From assembly GCF_002554795.1 (NCBI RefSeq), contig NZ_PDEQ01000012.1:21885-85884 (forward strand): 64,000 nucleotides of DNA, given 5' to 3'. Position 1 is the first letter of the stretch. Each line of letters starts with the position of its first letter. Origin of the DNA: Longibacter salinarum. GTDB taxonomy: Bacteria > Bacteroidota > Rhodothermia > Rhodothermales > Salinibacteraceae. Positions 37,103 through 45,943 of the stretch are shown here, one piece after another. A program made the translations under genes and the position numbers. Under the pieces are notes generated by a model. It ran no database searches. It was not told the origin of the DNA and worked only from the letters and a program-made list of their open reading frames with translations.

Positions 37103-37134
37103 GTGTATGTGGGTATGGGAGTGTGAGAGTGCGT
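37103..37134. repeat. Period-8 array, GNGTATGT/GAGTGTGA type
   Basis: Units GTGTATGT, GGGTATGG, GAGTGTGA, GAGTGCGT. Read on the other strand, these are the CTCACA/CCATA forms of the array at 58710. Confidence 0.65.
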
Positions 37135-37245
37135 CATTTCTCGACGATAACGCCTCGTTTCCGAGACGTGTGGGGCTGACGCGGTCCGTTTCTCGAAGTC
37201 GCACGGAACCATTCCGTGGTGGAACCAAACTGTCCGGTACCTAGG

Positions 37246-37301
37246 GTTCAACGTTCGGGTTCAGAGTTCAGAACATTGAACCCTGAACCCTGAACGTTGA
37301 A
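37246..37301. repeat. Inverted period-7 array forming a hairpin of about 26 bp at the fabI stop
   Basis: The left half has GTTCAAC, GTTCGG, GTTCAGA, GTTCAGA. The right half has the complementary TGAACCC, TGAACCC, TGAACGT, TGAAC. The halves pair over about 26 positions with one gap and one mismatch. The array ends at the base before the fabI stop codon, so it is probably transcribed and may act as its terminator. Confidence 0.8.
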
Positions 37302-38120
37302 CTATTCGTCATCCCCGAAGGAGTCTTCCATGGCTTCCACGAGCTGGTCGGAGATGCCCATGGAAGAGAAGCCACCGTCGTGGTAGAGCGTCTGCATCGT
37401 GACCATCCGCGTGTAGTCGCTCAGCAGCGTGATGGTGTAGTCGGCGCAGCTTTCGGCGTCGGCGTTGCCAAGCGGGGAGACGCGTTCCGCAAACTCGTAC
37501 ATGGCGTTGAAGCCGTCGATTCCCGAACCGGCTGTCGTTTTCGTCGGGCTCTGCGAGATCGCGTTGATGCGGATGTCGCGCTTGCCGAGGCGGTAACCAA
37601 ACGCTCGGACGATGCTCTCGAGAAGCGCCTTCGCGTCGCCCATCTCCGAGTACTTCGAGAAGATGCGCTGCGCGCCGATGTACGACATCGCGACAATCGA
37701 GCCGCCATCCTTGATCGCCTCCTGGTCGAGAGCATGATGGACGATCCGGTGCAGGCTGACGGCCGAGATGTCCAGCGTCTTCTGATACCAGTTGTAGTTC
37801 AGATCCTCGTACGGCACATCCTTCCGCACGTTGACGCCCATGCCAATCGAGTGCACGATGAAATCGATGGGACCGTGCTCCTCCTTCACCTGCTCGAACA
37901 GGTCGGCAAGCTCTTCGTCGGATGTCGCGTCGGCCCAGATGATGGAGCTACCGGTCGACTCAGCCAGCTCATCCAGCGACCCGAGGCGCCGCGCCACGGG
38001 AGCATTCGACAGCACGAACTCGGCGCCCTCACGCTTGGCGGCTTCCGCAACCGCCCAGGCGATGCTTTCGTCATTCAGTGCGCCGAAGATGATGCCAGTT
38101 TTTCCGTCGAGAAGTCCCAT
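37302..38120 (-). CDS. fabI: Enoyl-ACP reductase FabI
   Basis: FabI reduces trans-2-enoyl-ACP with NAD(P)H in the last step of each fatty-acid elongation cycle. 272 residues with the family start GLLDGKTGIIFGALNDESIA (Rossmann nucleotide site). Catalytic Tyr157 and Lys164 lie in KYSEMGDAKALLES (Y-x6-K, the FabI spacing), and the substrate loop is QSPTKTTAGSGI. Length and motifs are normal. It is the last gene before a repeat-rich region. The phosphatase gene at 38209 lies 88 bases upstream on the same strand. Confidence 0.96.
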   Translation of the reverse strand: MGLLDGKTGIIFGALNDESIAWAVAEAAKREGAEFVLSNAPVARRLGSLDELAESTGSSIIWADATSDEELADLFEQVKEEHGPIDFIVHSIGMGVNVRKDVPYEDLNYNWYQKTLDISAVSLHRIVHHALDQEAIKDGGSIVAMSYIGAQRIFSKYSEMGDAKALLESIVRAFGYRLGKRDIRINAISQSPTKTTAGSGIDGFNAMYEFAERVSPLGNADAESCADYTITLLSDYTRMVTMQTLYHDGGFSSMGISDQLVEAMEDSFGDDE

Positions 38121-38208
38121 ATCGTTATGCAGTCGTTCGGTGTAAGAAAGTGGTCGTCCGAGATGTCGAAGCTCCGGCTCACCAACTGGATTGCCGAAGG
38201 AGAACGTA

Positions 38209-39066
38209 CTAGAGGCGGATGTCTTTCATCGGTTCCAGGCCACGGAGAAGTCCGGCATGGATCGCCTCGCTGTTGTTAGAAGCACAAATTTGTCGATCGT
38301 AAACGGGGGCAAGCCCATCGCGGCCGTCATACGTCGTCACGCGACCGCCACCCTCCCGAATGAGAAGCGTACCGGCCGCCACGTCCCAGGGCTTCAGCCC
38401 CGTTTCGTAGAAACCATCGAACCGTCCGCATGCCGTTCTTGCACAGTCAATGGCCGCGGAGCCGTGACGCCGGAGGCCCTGCGTGGAGCGGATAAAGTGA
38501 GCCAGAATGTCCAGGTAGATCTCCGTATGTTCGAAACGCCGGTAGGGAAAACCGGTCGCGAGGAAGGCATCCGAGAAGGTATCAGTAAACGTCACCTCGT
38601 CGGGGCGACCGTTACGCTGAAGCCCATGCCCGGCTACGGCAGTATACAGAACGTCGTGCGAGACATCGAGCACGACCCCAACACGGAGCCTATCTTCCGT
38701 CTGAAACGCGATGGAAACCGCGTACGGCGGCAGGCGATGCATGAAATTGGTGGTCCCGTCGATGGGATCCACGATCCATCGGTCGCCCGTCCACTCCAGT
38801 TCCTCTGGATCGTCACCTTCCTCGGCCAGAATCTCCACCCCGGGCGTGTCCTGCTGGAGCTGTTCGACGATGACGTCCTGCGCCGCGCGATCGGTGACCG
38901 TCACGAAGTCATTCACGCCCTTGTTGTCAATGTCGACCGCATCGATCTCCACCGGATGGTCGAACGTACCCGCCGCTTCCCGAATCACCGCTGCCGCGTT
39001 GTGCGCAGCACGAACGGCCGTCGCCAGCACATCTTCGTACGACGAACCGTGAGAAGGAACAGGCAT
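38209..39066 (-). CDS. suhB: Inositol-monophosphatase family phosphatase
   Basis: From the ATG at 39066 the product has 285 residues, normal for the family. Upstream in-frame sequence overlaps the divergent lipoprotein gene and is not conserved. The metal/phosphate motifs are FVTVTDRAAQ, LAEEGDD, DRWIVDPIDGTTNFMH and the late KPWDVAAGTLLIREGGG. It hydrolyses inositol-1-phosphate or related sugar/nucleotide phosphates with Mg2+ (SuhB/IMPase/CysQ-like range). The gene symbol is by family resemblance. It may share a transcript with fabI. Confidence 0.88.
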   Translation of the reverse strand: MPVPSHGSSYEDVLATAVRAAHNAAAVIREAAGTFDHPVEIDAVDIDNKGVNDFVTVTDRAAQDVIVEQLQQDTPGVEILAEEGDDPEELEWTGDRWIVDPIDGTTNFMHRLPPYAVSIAFQTEDRLRVGVVLDVSHDVLYTAVAGHGLQRNGRPDEVTFTDTFSDAFLATGFPYRRFEHTEIYLDILAHFIRSTQGLRRHGSAAIDCARTACGRFDGFYETGLKPWDVAAGTLLIREGGGRVTTYDGRDGLAPVYDRQICASNNSEAIHAGLLRGLEPMKDIRL

Positions 39067-39211
39067 CGGGGAATGGGAAATGTACGAGGAAGTCGCGACA
39101 GGCTCGGGAAAGGCCGAAACTTTTGTTTGCTTCACTGCTAGGCACGGGCGCAACCCATGCGGCGCCCCCTGCCGATGAGCCGACCTCAAACATAGGAAGC
39201 GTTCCCCTTTG

Positions 39212-40060
39212 ATGCAGCCTCGCGTTTTTAAACACGTTCGTTTTTTAAAGAGCCTACCATGGCTTGCAGCGTGCCTGACGGTCACCATGCTCATCACAGG
39301 GTGCGGAGATGCGACATCCGGCGGTGGCCCCTCGACATTCACGCCGCCGAACGCTCCATCCCCGCCGAGTGCCGATGAACGGGACCGGGCTATCGCTGTA
39401 CTCGACAGCATGAAACGAACGGTCTTTGACAGTGCCTTCGTCCATCTGCGCGACTACGCCTTCACCCGCTCGGTCCGAACCGAGCGCATTGATTCAAACG
39501 ACGGCGTTTCTGCCTTTCGCGAACGCACGCTGAGATACCGTCCCAACGGCGACGCATCGCCCTTTCAGATCACACTGGTGGACTCGGACTCCAGTGGCTC
39601 GTTCGATGCATCCGTTCTCGGACGCTTTGGTCCGTCACCCGACCCGTCGGGAGTCCCTGTCGATCTCGCCTCGGAAGCTTTTCCCGACGATCCGCCATAT
39701 CTTTCTGCAAGAAAACGGGAGGCGTTCCAGTACAACGTCCGGTCCGACACGTACGAAGGGGCGCCTGCACTCATCGTCACGGTTCAGGCCCGAGAGAGCG
39801 GGACGGGCCCCGATCAGGTCGCCCGGTACGCAGAGCTTACGGTTCACGGTGACTCGTACGAATTGCTGGCCGCGCACACGGTTTACACTGAGCGCACGCT
39901 GCTGTACGGGCAGGACACCGTCTTTCACATCACGCTCGCGCGCACCGAAAACGACACCTGGCTTCCGAAAGAAACCCGGTTTCGCGCCATCCTCGATATG
40001 GTTCTGCGCGACCCCTTCCACGTTCGCACGGAGTCCACGTACACCGACGTCCGGTCGTAG
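39212..40060 (+). CDS. Lipoprotein of unknown function
   Basis: The ATG at 39212 is preferred over a TTG one codon upstream. The signal sequence ends TMLITGCGD, a good lipobox. The remaining 250 residues are beta-rich, with ASPFQITLVDSDSSGSF and a late block (LTVHGDSYELLAAHTVYTER, RTENDTWLPKETRFRA) that recalls LolA/outer-membrane lipoprotein-sorting folds. I cannot assign it. It is followed after 53 bases by birA on the same strand, suggesting an operon lipoprotein-birA-coaX. Confidence 0.75.
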   Translation: MQPRVFKHVRFLKSLPWLAACLTVTMLITGCGDATSGGGPSTFTPPNAPSPPSADERDRAIAVLDSMKRTVFDSAFVHLRDYAFTRSVRTERIDSNDGVSAFRERTLRYRPNGDASPFQITLVDSDSSGSFDASVLGRFGPSPDPSGVPVDLASEAFPDDPPYLSARKREAFQYNVRSDTYEGAPALIVTVQARESGTGPDQVARYAELTVHGDSYELLAAHTVYTERTLLYGQDTVFHITLARTENDTWLPKETRFRAILDMVLRDPFHVRTESTYTDVRS

Positions 40061-40113
40061 CAACTCGATTCAGCCCCCTCGCGATCGCGTTTTCGTTTCA
40101 CACCTGACTTTCG

Positions 40114-40914
40114 ATGGACGTTTCTTCCATCCTCAACGCACTCGACACAAACCGCTTCGGGCAGTCGATGCGTTTCCATGAACGCGTTGAATCGACCAAC
40201 ACGGACGCGGCGACCTGGGCCCAAGACGGCGCACCGGAAGGTGCTGTCGTCGCCACGGACTATCAGACCGCCGGTCGGGGTCGACATGGCCGATCCTGGG
40301 ATGCGGACCCCGGTCAGAACGTGATGCTCTCCGTCGTGCTTCGTCCCAACCTTGACGCCGACCAGCTGGGCCGCGTGATCATCGCGGCCGGCATTGCCGT
40401 CGCGGAAACGGTAGAAGCGTTCGTCGAGCCCCATCCCGTGTCAATCAAGTGGCCCAACGACATCATGATCGATGGCAGAAAGACGTGCGGCATGCTTCTC
40501 GAAGCATCGTTCGGCCGCGCATCTGAAGGACCACCCAGCGCAGTCATTCTCGGGATTGGCCTCAACGTGAACCAGACCGATTTCCCTCCGGCGTTGTCGG
40601 AACGCGCGACCTCCATGCGCCTTGCTGTCGGCCGAACCCTTCCGCGCGAGGCGGTGCTCGTCCGACTTCTCGAACGACTTGAGGAATGGTACGACGTCGC
40701 CATCGACGGTCGCCCCGTGCACGAAGCCTACGAAAAGCGTCTCGACCGCATGGGTGAGCATGTCGACCTTCGCTTCGCCGGAACGGACCGAACGGTATCC
40801 GGTACGGTCCGCGGCGTCACAGCGAGCGGTGCTCTGCGCCTCGACACCGATTCAGGCGAGCAGGTGTTGCATGCGGGGGAGGTCACCAGCCGTTCCCTGA
40901 CATCGGAAGCATAA
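40114..40914 (+). CDS. birA: Biotin-[acetyl-CoA-carboxylase] ligase BirA
   Basis: BirA activates biotin to biotinyl-AMP and attaches it to the biotin carboxyl carrier protein. 266 residues. It shows the biotin-binding loop GRGRHGRSW, SIKWPNDIMIDGRKTCGMLL and ILGIGLNVNQT, then a C-terminal SH3-like barrel. The N-terminal winged-helix domain of the E. coli repressor is absent, so it is a class I ligase that does not regulate transcription. coaX follows after 56 bases. Confidence 0.95.
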   Translation: MDVSSILNALDTNRFGQSMRFHERVESTNTDAATWAQDGAPEGAVVATDYQTAGRGRHGRSWDADPGQNVMLSVVLRPNLDADQLGRVIIAAGIAVAETVEAFVEPHPVSIKWPNDIMIDGRKTCGMLLEASFGRASEGPPSAVILGIGLNVNQTDFPPALSERATSMRLAVGRTLPREAVLVRLLERLEEWYDVAIDGRPVHEAYEKRLDRMGEHVDLRFAGTDRTVSGTVRGVTASGALRLDTDSGEQVLHAGEVTSRSLTSEA

Positions 40915-40970
40915 ACAGTCCGCGCCGCTGCCCCGACCCTCTCTCGATTGAACGCCGCACGTGCTCACGC

Positions 40971-41786
40971 ATGGAGACTGCCACCGAAACCGCGTTTCTC
41001 GCTCTCGATGTTGGCAACACCGCCGTTAAAGGCGGGCTCTTCGTCGGGGAGAGTCTCGCGCGCATCTTTCACGTCGAGATCAACCTGAACGAGCCGAGCA
41101 GCGAGGCGGCCGGGGACGCATGGACCCGGGCGCTTGAGCCGCACCTCGATGGAGCCTCCATCGGGAAGGTCGGACTTGCGTCTGTCGTGCCGGAAGCCGT
41201 CCCGGTTGCCGAACGCGTCGTACACGACCTGACGGGAGCGCAGGTCGTCACGGTCGACACCGCGATGCCCCTTCCGTTCGAGATGGCGTACGACACGCCA
41301 CAGACACTCGGTGCCGACCGGCTCGCCGCGGCGGCCGCGGGATGGGTTCGATACGCAAAGTCGGGATCCGCGAAGCGAAGCGTCATCGCGATTGATGCCG
41401 GAACGGCCGTCACCTACGATGTCGTCGATGCATCCGGTGTGTACCGAGGCGGTGCGATTGCAGCCGGTCCTGTACTCACGCAACGCGCCCTCCGGAGCGG
41501 GACCGCCCAACTGCCGACCGTCCCGCTCGTCTTCCCCTCGGACGTGATTGGCACCACCACACGCGATGCCATGCAGAGCGGCATCATGTGGGGATTCGTC
41601 GACGGCGTGCGGGGCATGCTGGCGCGCCTCCGCGAGCTTCTGGACGATGACCCGATCGTACTCGTCACCGGCGGCTGGAGCCCGCTGCTGGCAGACCACC
41701 TCGACGCCGTCGACCATGTCATACCTCACCTCGTCCTCGACGGCGTGCGAATCCTCGTCGAACAGCCCTACACGGCTTCGCACTGA
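40971..41786 (+). CDS. coaX: Type III pantothenate kinase CoaX
   Basis: CoaX phosphorylates pantothenate, the first step of coenzyme A synthesis, and needs a monovalent cation. 271 residues. Motifs are ALDVGNTAVKGGLF (phosphate loop), TLGADRLAAAAAG, AIDAGTAVTYDVVD and GGAIAAGP. The N-terminal METATET extension is short. A birA-coaX pair is common in many bacteria. The osmoprotectant operon converges on it with 36 bases between. Confidence 0.95.
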   Translation: METATETAFLALDVGNTAVKGGLFVGESLARIFHVEINLNEPSSEAAGDAWTRALEPHLDGASIGKVGLASVVPEAVPVAERVVHDLTGAQVVTVDTAMPLPFEMAYDTPQTLGADRLAAAAAGWVRYAKSGSAKRSVIAIDAGTAVTYDVVDASGVYRGGAIAAGPVLTQRALRSGTAQLPTVPLVFPSDVIGTTTRDAMQSGIMWGFVDGVRGMLARLRELLDDDPIVLVTGGWSPLLADHLDAVDHVIPHLVLDGVRILVEQPYTASH

Positions 41787-41822
41787 CCGGGCCGGTGCAT
41801 CAGCATTGCACACAGGCTCACA

Positions 41823-42746
41823 TCAGTTGCCGCTGTCACCCGGGGGCTCCTCGTGCGATAGCCACTCGGCCACCACCGCCGGATGATTTTCGATCCAGCG
41901 GCGCGCGGTCGCCTGCAGATCCCCTTTTCCCGGACGGAACGCCGTCATCAGGCTCTCCATTTCGCTTTCGCCCAGATGCATGCGCTTGAGTAGCCTGAGC
42001 ACGTCCTCGGGAAGTTCGTCTCGCCCCTTCGGACGGAGAAGCTTCCGAATCTGCTCGGGCTCCCCGAACACGTCCGTATCCCCTGTCTTCGCCCCGTCGA
42101 GGTAGCGGAGGTCGAATCGCCCCCACATCCAGTGCGGACGCCAGCCTGTGATCACGATCGGCTCGTTGGCATCGATCGCTCGCTGCAGCGCCGTAACCAT
42201 TGCAGCATCTCCAGAGGATACCACGCTGAACCCGTCGATGCCGTTGTTTTCGAGCACCCGGCGCGTCTGTTCGTTAATCGCCGCGCCCGACTCGATGCCG
42301 ATAATTTCGCCACCGAGATCCTCTCTCAAATCGGCAAGGTCTGTCACGGACTCGGCCTCGACGTAGTCTGGAACCACCAGCCCCACCGTCGTGCTGTCGT
42401 AGACCGGCCCGAGATCGACAATCCGGTCGCTGTACTCGTCCCAGAGCGGTCCATGCGTGACCGGGAGCCACGCGTCCACAAACGCGTCGACGTCGCCCTC
42501 CGCGACGGCACTGAACGCCATGGCTGCTCCGCCGGCCTGCGTAAGTTCCACCTCGCGGTCCAGGCTATCTTCGATCACGGCCTGCAGGACATGCGTCATC
42601 GCGATGCCCTCCGTCCAGCTAACGTAGACCAGCGAAACCGGCTCATCCGCCGACGACGTGTCGTCCCCGCAACCGGCAAACACCATCACGGTGAAAAAGA
42701 CGAGCGCTCCTACGGCAATGCGAAAGCGATGAGTGGGGCGTGTCAT
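41823..42746 (-). CDS. Glycine-betaine/choline ABC substrate-binding lipoprotein (ProX/OpuAC type)
   Basis: 307 residues with a signal ending MVFAGCGDD (lipobox). The OpuAC-type domain reads VSLVYVSWTEGIAMTHVLQA, AMAFSAVAEGDVDAFVDAWL, and PIVITGWRPHWMWGRFDLRY, giving the aromatic-rich betaine site. It is the last gene of the cluster. It delivers betaine or proline-betaine to the permease and ATPase encoded at 45062 and 45944, although it is separated from them by the BCCT genes. Confidence 0.9.
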   Translation of the reverse strand: MTRPTHRFRIAVGALVFFTVMVFAGCGDDTSSADEPVSLVYVSWTEGIAMTHVLQAVIEDSLDREVELTQAGGAAMAFSAVAEGDVDAFVDAWLPVTHGPLWDEYSDRIVDLGPVYDSTTVGLVVPDYVEAESVTDLADLREDLGGEIIGIESGAAINEQTRRVLENNGIDGFSVVSSGDAAMVTALQRAIDANEPIVITGWRPHWMWGRFDLRYLDGAKTGDTDVFGEPEQIRKLLRPKGRDELPEDVLRLLKRMHLGESEMESLMTAFRPGKGDLQATARRWIENHPAVVAEWLSHEEPPGDSGN

Positions 42747-42807
42747 ATATGATTAAGATGAGGCAGAGAGACAGATGAAATTCTGCAATTCATGAAGGGA
42801 CACAGCA

Positions 42808-43239
42808 TCATGCCGCATCCCAGGCGACGTGCTCCTCATACGTCGTTAGTACATCGCGGATCAGCGCCTCCTCTGACCAGTCTGCGACATTCTTTCGTTC
42901 GCGGTTCCCATTTACGTGCACTTCCGCCCGAAATCGACGAGCTTCGTCCTCGGCGACATTGATCTCGGGAAACGCGAAGTTCGGGACGCGGAGTGTCCGC
43001 GCGCTGACGATATAGGTGAATGGGTCCGCATCCGCGTCGGGCTGGATTAGGATGCCGATCTCCCCGTCGTCGCGGTATACCTCCACTCGTTCGACGAAGG
43101 CGTCGAGCTCGTCACGAAGAGCCTGAAATGCGTTCGGCGCGGCCGTTTCGATGCAGTGCGCGACGGATTCCGGCGAAGCCGCGATCGGTTTGTCCCGACC
43201 GAAGAGCCGGCGCAGATGGGACATCCAGTCAGTTGACAT
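42808..43239 (-). CDS. Stand-alone BetT-type cytoplasmic C-terminal domain
   Basis: 143 residues, soluble. I recognise it as like the C-terminal cytoplasmic tail of BetT-type BCCT choline carriers. The features are an N-terminal helix with ALRDELDAFVERVEVY, a beta sheet FTYIVSARTLRVPNFAFPEI, then FRAEVHVNGN and the terminal helix ADWSEEALIRDVLTTYEEHV, equivalent to DIxxWSxExVIxDxLDQYERH in BetT. In BetT this tail is part of the carrier and tunes its osmotic response. Here it starts 30 bases after the BCCT stop. Similarity was judged by eye. Confidence 0.78.
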   Translation of the reverse strand: MSTDWMSHLRRLFGRDKPIAASPESVAHCIETAAPNAFQALRDELDAFVERVEVYRDDGEIGILIQPDADADPFTYIVSARTLRVPNFAFPEINVAEDEARRFRAEVHVNGNRERKNVADWSEEALIRDVLTTYEEHVAWDAA

Positions 43240-43269
43240 GTCGGGTCTAGAGGAGCAATGATCAACAAG

Positions 43270-44904
43270 CTACGCAGGCACGTCGTCGGACACTGGCGTT
43301 GAGACAGCCGCCGGCTCTTCGGTGCCCTGATCCCCGCGATCAGCGACATCGGAATGGGTCTTCAGGTATTTCGGGGGTGGGACGCGATCGCGTCGAAGTC
43401 CCTGTATGAGCCCGTAGCACATGACGATCAGAACGACCGTAAACGGAAGCGCCGTCGTAATGGCCGCGGTCTGAAGAGCCTCCAGTCCGCCCGCAAGGAG
43501 TAATACCGATGCTACGGCTCCCTCGGTGACTGCCCAGAAAATGCGCTGAGCGACCGGCGGATCCTGCTTGCCGCCCGAGGTAATGATGTCGATCACGAGC
43601 GAGCCGGAGTCCGACGAGGTGACAAAAAAGGTAATCACAACGAACGTAGCGATCGCGGAACTGACGGCTGTGAGGGGAAACTCCGACAACAGCGCAAAGA
43701 GAGCGGTCGGGATCGCGTTTTCAGACGCCTCCTGCACTGCACCACCCGCTCCATTTAAAATCATTCGGATGCCTGTATCCCCGAAGACCGTCAACCACAG
43801 GAACGTGACAACGGTGGGAACCAGCATCACGCCACTCACGAACTCCCTGATCGTGCGACCGCGCGAAATCCGTGCGATGAACATCCCCACGAACGGAGAC
43901 CACGCGATCCACCACGCCCAGTAGAACAGAGTCCATCTGCTTTGCCAGTCGGAGCCTTCGAAGGCGTATGTTTGAAATGTCATCGAGACGATGTTTTGCA
44001 GGTAACCGCCAAGGTTCTGCACAAATGCATCCGTTAGAAACACCGTCGGCCCGACGATGAACACAAACGTCAGAAGCAGCAGGCCGAGCCCCAGATTTAA
44101 CTCGCTGAGACGTCGGATGCCGCGATCCAACCCCAGCACGACGCTGACGGTCGCCATGCCGGTAATCCCGGCAATTAGTGAAAGCTGTACCCAGACCGCA
44201 TTGGGGATGTCCAGCAAAAACGTCAGGCCGGCGTTGATCTGCATGACGCCCAACCCGAGCGAGTTTGCCACGCCGAACATGGTGCCGAGAACCGCAAACG
44301 TGTCGACGGTGTGGCCGATCGGCCCGTAAATCCGATCTCCGATTATAGGATAGAGAGCGGACCGAAGCGTTAGCGGAAGGTCGTGCCGGTACGAAAAGTA
44401 AGCCAGCGAGAGCCCGACGACAATGTAGATCGCCCACGCGTGCACGCCCCAGTGAAAAAACGTGATCTGCATGGCTTCGCGTGCGGCTTCAACCGTTCCA
44501 CCGGATGCTCCGCCAGGCGGGCTCAGGAAGTGAATAACGGGCTCCGCGACGCTGTAAAACAGTAGACCGATGCCCATCCCCGCACTAAAGAGCATCGCGA
44601 ACCATCCGGTATAGCTATAATCCGGCTCGCTATCCTTCGGCCCGAGCTTCACGCGGCCGTAGGGACTAACCGCAAGACCGATCACGAAGATGAGAAAGAT
44701 CCCCACGGCCAGAGTATAGAACCATCCAGAGTACATCGTGATCGTACTCTGTACCGTGGTAAATACACCTCGCGCTGTGTCGGTAAAAACGGCACCGAAC
44801 GCCACGAACGCCAGGATCAGCGCCGCCGAGGGAAAGAAAACGGCGCCGTTCACGGCAAATCGTGACGACTCCTCTGTGGACGACGCATGATTGGATTCGT
44901 CCAT
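43270..44904 (-). CDS. BCCT-family compatible-solute/choline carrier
   Basis: 544 residues, twelve expected membrane helices. Family marks are the glycine-rich FSAGMGIGLLFYSVAEP sodium/substrate segment and the WTLFYWAWWIAWSPFVGMFI aromatic box followed by ARISRGRTIREF. It is expected to import betaine, choline or a related solute with Na+ or H+. The C-terminal hydrophilic tail is short (about 30 residues, PPPKYLKTHSDVADRGD...), so the long BetT tail is missing here and is encoded by the next gene. It lies in the same direction as the ProV/ProW genes. Confidence 0.92.
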   Translation of the reverse strand: MDESNHASSTEESSRFAVNGAVFFPSAALILAFVAFGAVFTDTARGVFTTVQSTITMYSGWFYTLAVGIFLIFVIGLAVSPYGRVKLGPKDSEPDYSYTGWFAMLFSAGMGIGLLFYSVAEPVIHFLSPPGGASGGTVEAAREAMQITFFHWGVHAWAIYIVVGLSLAYFSYRHDLPLTLRSALYPIIGDRIYGPIGHTVDTFAVLGTMFGVANSLGLGVMQINAGLTFLLDIPNAVWVQLSLIAGITGMATVSVVLGLDRGIRRLSELNLGLGLLLLTFVFIVGPTVFLTDAFVQNLGGYLQNIVSMTFQTYAFEGSDWQSRWTLFYWAWWIAWSPFVGMFIARISRGRTIREFVSGVMLVPTVVTFLWLTVFGDTGIRMILNGAGGAVQEASENAIPTALFALLSEFPLTAVSSAIATFVVITFFVTSSDSGSLVIDIITSGGKQDPPVAQRIFWAVTEGAVASVLLLAGGLEALQTAAITTALPFTVVLIVMCYGLIQGLRRDRVPPPKYLKTHSDVADRGDQGTEEPAAVSTPVSDDVPA

Positions 44905-45061
44905 GAACTCGACGATAGAAGCCTCACTTGGAGACAGAGAGCAAGAAGAGCACTAAGTAGCGCCAACGTGCACACCGTCGCGAAGATGAGCGGTTTTCGA
45001 AACGATCCCCGGCTTCCCTCAACTCATCGTTTTCATTTCCACATTCTGCTCCGGTATCCCG

Positions 45062-45904
45062 TTACGCCGTCTTCGGAGCACTGGCTTCTCCCGCCCGGCC
45101 GCCGAGTCCCTGCGTAACGCGGTCAAGGAAAATTGCCAGGATCACCACCGCGAGTCCACTTTCGAACCCGAGGCCGATCTTGAGCTGCGTGACGCCCGTG
45201 AGCACATCCTGACCGAGCCCGCCGGCGCCGATCAATGCGGCAATAACGACCATCGAAAGCGCAAGCATGATGGTCTGGTTAATCCCCGCGAGGATCGTCG
45301 GGAGGGCAACCGGAAGCTCCACCTTCCACAACTGCTGCCACGGTGTGGCGCCGAACGCCTGCGACGCCTCCACAATCTCTCGCGGCACCTGCCGGATGCC
45401 GAGACTCGTCAGCCGAACGACGGGCGGCATGGCAAAAACCACGGTGGCGAGCACGCCGGGCACCGCGCCAATCCGAAAGAGCAGCACTGCCGGGATCAGG
45501 TAAACGAAGGCTGGCATCGTCTGCATGAAGTCGAGCACCGGACGCAGCGTACGCTGGATCCATTTGCGCTTCGCGCCCGCCACCCCGAGCGGCACCCCGA
45601 TGGCAAGCGCGATCGCGGTCGACGCCAATACAAGCGCCAACGTTTCCATGGTCGCCGTCCAGAGATCCATGCCGTACGCAATCACAGCCATTCCGGCAGC
45701 GGTAAAGATCGCCACACCGCGACCAGATAGCCACCACGCCAGCCCGACGAACACGATGATCCACGCCCAGGCGGGAAGCAGCATCAATCCTGCCTCCAGC
45801 GCATCGACGACAGCCCGAACGACCGCGCCGATGGCATCGAGCCCCGGGCCGAGGTTCGTTCGGATCCACTCCAGATACTGTTCAAATGCGCCTCCAATGT
45901 CCAT
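45062..45904 (-). CDS. Glycine-betaine ABC permease (ProW/OpuAB type)
   Basis: 280 residues, about six to seven hydrophobic helices. The EAA-type coupling loop is IRQVPREIVEASQAFGATPW. Other family text is TLRPVLDFMQTMPAFVYLIP and GINQTIMLALSMVVIAALIG. It pairs with the ATPase encoded 39 bases upstream. The substrate-binding gene is the last of the cluster. Confidence 0.93.
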   Translation of the reverse strand: MDIGGAFEQYLEWIRTNLGPGLDAIGAVVRAVVDALEAGLMLLPAWAWIIVFVGLAWWLSGRGVAIFTAAGMAVIAYGMDLWTATMETLALVLASTAIALAIGVPLGVAGAKRKWIQRTLRPVLDFMQTMPAFVYLIPAVLLFRIGAVPGVLATVVFAMPPVVRLTSLGIRQVPREIVEASQAFGATPWQQLWKVELPVALPTILAGINQTIMLALSMVVIAALIGAGGLGQDVLTGVTQLKIGLGFESGLAVVILAIFLDRVTQGLGGRAGEASAPKTA

Positions 45905-45943
45905 AGCGTTCGTGCTGATCAGAATGAGCGTCGAGTCCGTTCG

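Larger units (their letters stand above)
36988..37301. other. Repeat-rich intergenic region between HAD gene and fabI
   Basis: It carries arrays at 37000, 37103 and 37246. A further weak period-8 stretch (TTTCACTG, GTACCCAC, GTCACTTC, CACATTCC) occurs at about 37046-37077. No coding frame is supported. Confidence 0.6.
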
